From Deinococcales bacterium (GTDB taxonomy: Bacteria; Deinococcota; Deinococci; Deinococcales; JAAFIG01), in assembly GCA_025352125.1 (NCBI GenBank), contig JANXTZ010000049.1:62001-126000 (forward strand): DNA of 64,000 nt, written 5' to 3'. Positions 62,125 through 64,000 of the stretch are shown piece after piece. A program made the translations under genes and the position numbers. How positions within the stretch are numbered: the first letter of the stretch is position 1; every line of letters begins with the position of its first letter. The notes below the pieces were generated by a model. It had not been told where the DNA came from, made no database searches, and saw only the letters and a list, made by a program, of their open reading frames with translations.

Positions 62125-64000
62125 ATGGCATTGCGTTTTTCATGGCTGGGAGTGCCAAGTGTCGAAGTCAAAGGGCGCACGCCAAAGTTGGGCGTGAAAC
62201 TTCAGTGCCTTCTGGCGTACCTGTCCCTGCATGGTCGGGCAAACCGCCGCGATCTGGCAAGACTTCTGTGGGCGGAAGCCAGCGATCCGCTCAACAGCGT
62301 GTCCGCAGCCCGCACCAATCTGGCGCAAACCCTGGGCAAACATTTCAAAACCGACCTCGAGACGCTGGAAGTGCTCAACTTCGAGTGCGACGTGCTCGAG
62401 TTCAGGAAACTCTTGGAGATTGGCGATTTGCAGGCGGCATGGGACGTTTGGGGCGGCTCGTTTCTGGCTGGCGTGCGCCTGCCCGAATGGGATTCTGGCT
62501 ACGGGCAAGAATTCGAGGAATGGTTGCTCGAGACTCGGGAGAGCCTGGAAGCGGAGCGTTCGGAACTCGCCTTCAAACTGGCACGGCTTGCCCTCGAGCG
62601 TCAACATTTCGAGGAAGCCATCCCATTTCTCGAACTCACCCAAGCCGACCACTTGGAACCTCGAGAGGACGCCGCCAGAATCTTGATGCTGGTGGCTGGC
62701 GCAGTACGGCGCGAAGATGTGGCGGTCGCTACTTTTTCCAGGATCGAGAGACGCCTTTTAGACGAACTTGGCGTGCCGAGTACCCAAAAAACCCGCGATG
62801 CCCTGGAAATGGCGCGTTCCGATTCGCGGTTGTGCCGCGCTCAACTCGAGCAAGATTTCAAAGTTCAAACACCCAATCTGGCATTGTCCATCGGATTGGA
62901 GGAAACCGACGTGCCACTTGTTGGGCGTGAAGCCGACCTCGAGTTGTTGCTGGCGGAACTCGAACGTTCACGCTTTGGTGAAACGCGGCTGGTCTTGATC
63001 TCGGGCGAACCAGGTGTCGGCAAAACCCGAATTGCCCGTGAAGTTGCCCGCAACGGCATGACACTTTCCCCAGGGTTTCTGGTCGCCAGTGGCGTCAGTG
63101 CCCCGACGGGCATCCCACTTCAAGCCTTTGATCGTGTCGCCCGAAAACTGATTCGTTTGCGCCCAGAAATTGTTAAGCAGATGAATGGTGCCTGGCGTGA
63201 CGCGCTGGCAAGATTTGTTCCAGACATTCTCGAGCCAAGCAGCCTCAATACCAACCCAGAACTCGAGCGACGGCATCTGTTCGAGGCGATACGGGTGTTG
63301 CTCAGGAATCCTGACCGTCCAACATTATTACTGATTGACGATCTTCAATGGGCGGACGAGGGCACCCTCGAGTTGATCGTGCATTTGATGCGTCACGCCA
63401 ACCCGAAAGGCTTCCTGCTGCTCGCCACCATGCGCGACACCGAAACCAGCAAAGCCAACCTCAAACCAATCCTCGAGTTGATCGGACGCGAAAACCTTGG
63501 GCGGCGGGTGAAACTCGAGGGGCTGAACGAACAAAATGTTGAGCGTCTCGCCGAAACTTTGGGGCGCAATATCAACGCTGGCAGTCTGCACCGCACCTCT
63601 GGCGGCAACCCGTTTTATTTGCTCGAGTTACTTAGGGTTGGAAATGCCGAAAGCGTCACCCGAGTCCACGATCTGGTTCGCGCCCGACTCGAGCACCTGC
63701 CCGACGAGGCAAGGCAAGTCCTCGAAGCCGCCGCGATTCTGGGCGACGGCAGCAGCATGAACCATCTGCGCAAGGTTTCAGGGCGTTCACTCGAGGAACT
63801 CGAAACCGCATTGATTGACCTTGAACGCGCGAGTTTATTGCAACTCGAGGAGGATGGCACAAGATTCCACCATGATTTAACTCGAGAGGTGGTTTTGACC
63901 GACCTGAAAGCCTCGAGACGTGCCCTCATGCACCTTCGCGCCGCCCGTAGCCGCGCCAGTACACCTGCGCTCGCCGCACGACATTACCTCGAGTCGCGCA
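62125..64000 (+). CDS. BTAD/SARP-type regulator with AAA ATPase domain (3' end outside window)
   Basis: At least 625 residues from the ATG at 62125, still open at the window edge. Order: winged-helix DNA-binding domain (about 1-95, with ANRRDLARLLWAEAS ... SAARTNLAQTLGKHF), BTAD helical repeats (about 95-245, LAFKLARLALERQHFEEAIPFL), then a STAND/AAA ATPase (from about 270) with Walker A GEPGVGKT and Walker B LLLIDDLQWAD, and the start of a helical region. It has no signal or TM. Probably a large transcriptional activator; its target is unknown. It resembles the truncated gene at 1-1133 in architecture. Confidence 0.88.
   Translation, partial: MALRFSWLGVPSVEVKGRTPKLGVKLQCLLAYLSLHGRANRRDLARLLWAEASDPLNSVSAARTNLAQTLGKHFKTDLETLEVLNFECDVLEFRKLLEIGDLQAAWDVWGGSFLAGVRLPEWDSGYGQEFEEWLLETRESLEAERSELAFKLARLALERQHFEEAIPFLELTQADHLEPREDAARILMLVAGAVRREDVAVATFSRIERRLLDELGVPSTQKTRDALEMARSDSRLCRAQLEQDFKVQTPNLALSIGLEETDVPLVGREADLELLLAELERSRFGETRLVLISGEPGVGKTRIAREVARNGMTLSPGFLVASGVSAPTGIPLQAFDRVARKLIRLRPEIVKQMNGAWRDALARFVPDILEPSSLNTNPELERRHLFEAIRVLLRNPDRPTLLLIDDLQWADEGTLELIVHLMRHANPKGFLLLATMRDTETSKANLKPILELIGRENLGRRVKLEGLNEQNVERLAETLGRNINAGSLHRTSGGNPFYLLELLRVGNAESVTRVHDLVRARLEHLPDEARQVLEAAAILGDGSSMNHLRKVSGRSLEELETALIDLERASLLQLEEDGTRFHHDLTREVVLTDLKASRRALMHLRAARSRASTPALAARHYLESR

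Larger units (their letters stand above)
1..64000. repeat. Dispersed iterated palindrome CTCGAG across the window
   Basis: The 6-bp palindrome CTCGAG occurs at very high density. I counted 13 copies in 1-1200 and 7 in 9001-10000; chance expectation at even base composition is one per 4,096 bp. In genes it is read in all three frames: as CTC GAG (Leu-Glu), nCT CGA Gnn (often Ala-Arg-Ala/Thr) and nnC TCG AGn (Ser-Ser/Arg). It also occurs between genes, in hairpin stems and beside -10 boxes. It is absent from about 39914-41128. The flanking bases are variable, so the unit seems to be the hexamer itself. Confidence 0.95.

Noticed and set aside
62025..62930. 301-codon open frame on the plus strand
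   Set aside because: It is an out-of-frame reading of the BTAD/AAA gene that starts at 62125; Arg/Gly-rich with no domain.

Overview
The window looks like a piece of chromosome from a diderm, pigmented bacterium, most probably a member of Deinococcota (Deinococcus-Thermus) outside the well-studied Deinococcus species. Reasons: TolC/HlyD-type envelope genes and lipoproteins sit beside crtB/crtI carotenoid genes; HflX has the N-terminal extension that I associate with Deinococcus/Thermus; recO is paired with a DUF309 gene; menC is of the N-acylamino-acid-racemase type; and many genes have a TANNNT -10 box only 5-7 nt before the start codon, the arrangement of leaderless mRNAs that are common in Deinococcus. 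This assignment is inference; there is no rRNA gene to confirm it. I see no transposase, integrase, phage gene, CRISPR array or tRNA.

Layout. 1-1133: 3' truncated BTAD/AAA transcriptional regulator (minus). 1217-7742: six-gene minus-strand efflux operon (two TolC-like proteins, HlyD adaptor, ABC ATPase, MacB-type permease, small secreted protein). 7886-10644: secreted protein divergent from an OmpR/histidine-kinase pair. 10885-14067: TetR regulator, YceI, DM13 protein and a secreted protein; the TetR and yceI promoters share an operator core. 14295-20496 (minus): citramalate synthase, an operon of PATAN-like protein + HAMP receptor + PotD-like binding protein, and a thiolase. 20817-27959 (plus): lipoprotein subtilase, TPR-GGDEF cyclase, large lipoprotein deacetylase candidate, GrpB protein, receiver protein. 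27956-32353 (minus): quinone/catechol detoxification operon, nucleotidyltransferase pair, M20 peptidase. 32415-39774: FAD oxidoreductase, flavin reductase, aldo-keto reductase, HflX, RecO, DUF309. 39810-43660: AT-rich pair of secreted beta-propeller proteins. 43760-51000: glutaredoxin, MenC, deaminase, Lrp-LysE pair, Ca2+/H+ antiporter, TrmD, TIM-barrel protein. 51215-61870: ferritin-like Tat protein, photolyase, BCS1-like AAA ATPase, GH5 lipoprotein, SIMPL protein, then crtI / CruA-like cyclase / crtB and a methyltransferase. 62125-64000: a second BTAD/AAA regulator, open at the right edge.

The strongest window-wide signal is the hexamer CTCGAG. I counted 13 copies in the first 1,200 bp against about one per 4 kb expected by chance at even base composition. 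It occurs in all three reading frames, in both strands' genes, in terminator stems and between -10 boxes and start codons, and it is missing from the AT-rich segment at about 39914-41128. It behaves like a highly iterated palindrome (compare HIP1 of cyanobacteria). The most interesting gene-level candidates are the PATAN/HAMP/PotD operon, the CruA-like cyclase inside the crt cluster, the hflX leader with a terminator and no standard start codon after it, and the leaderless micro-ORF overlapping trmD.
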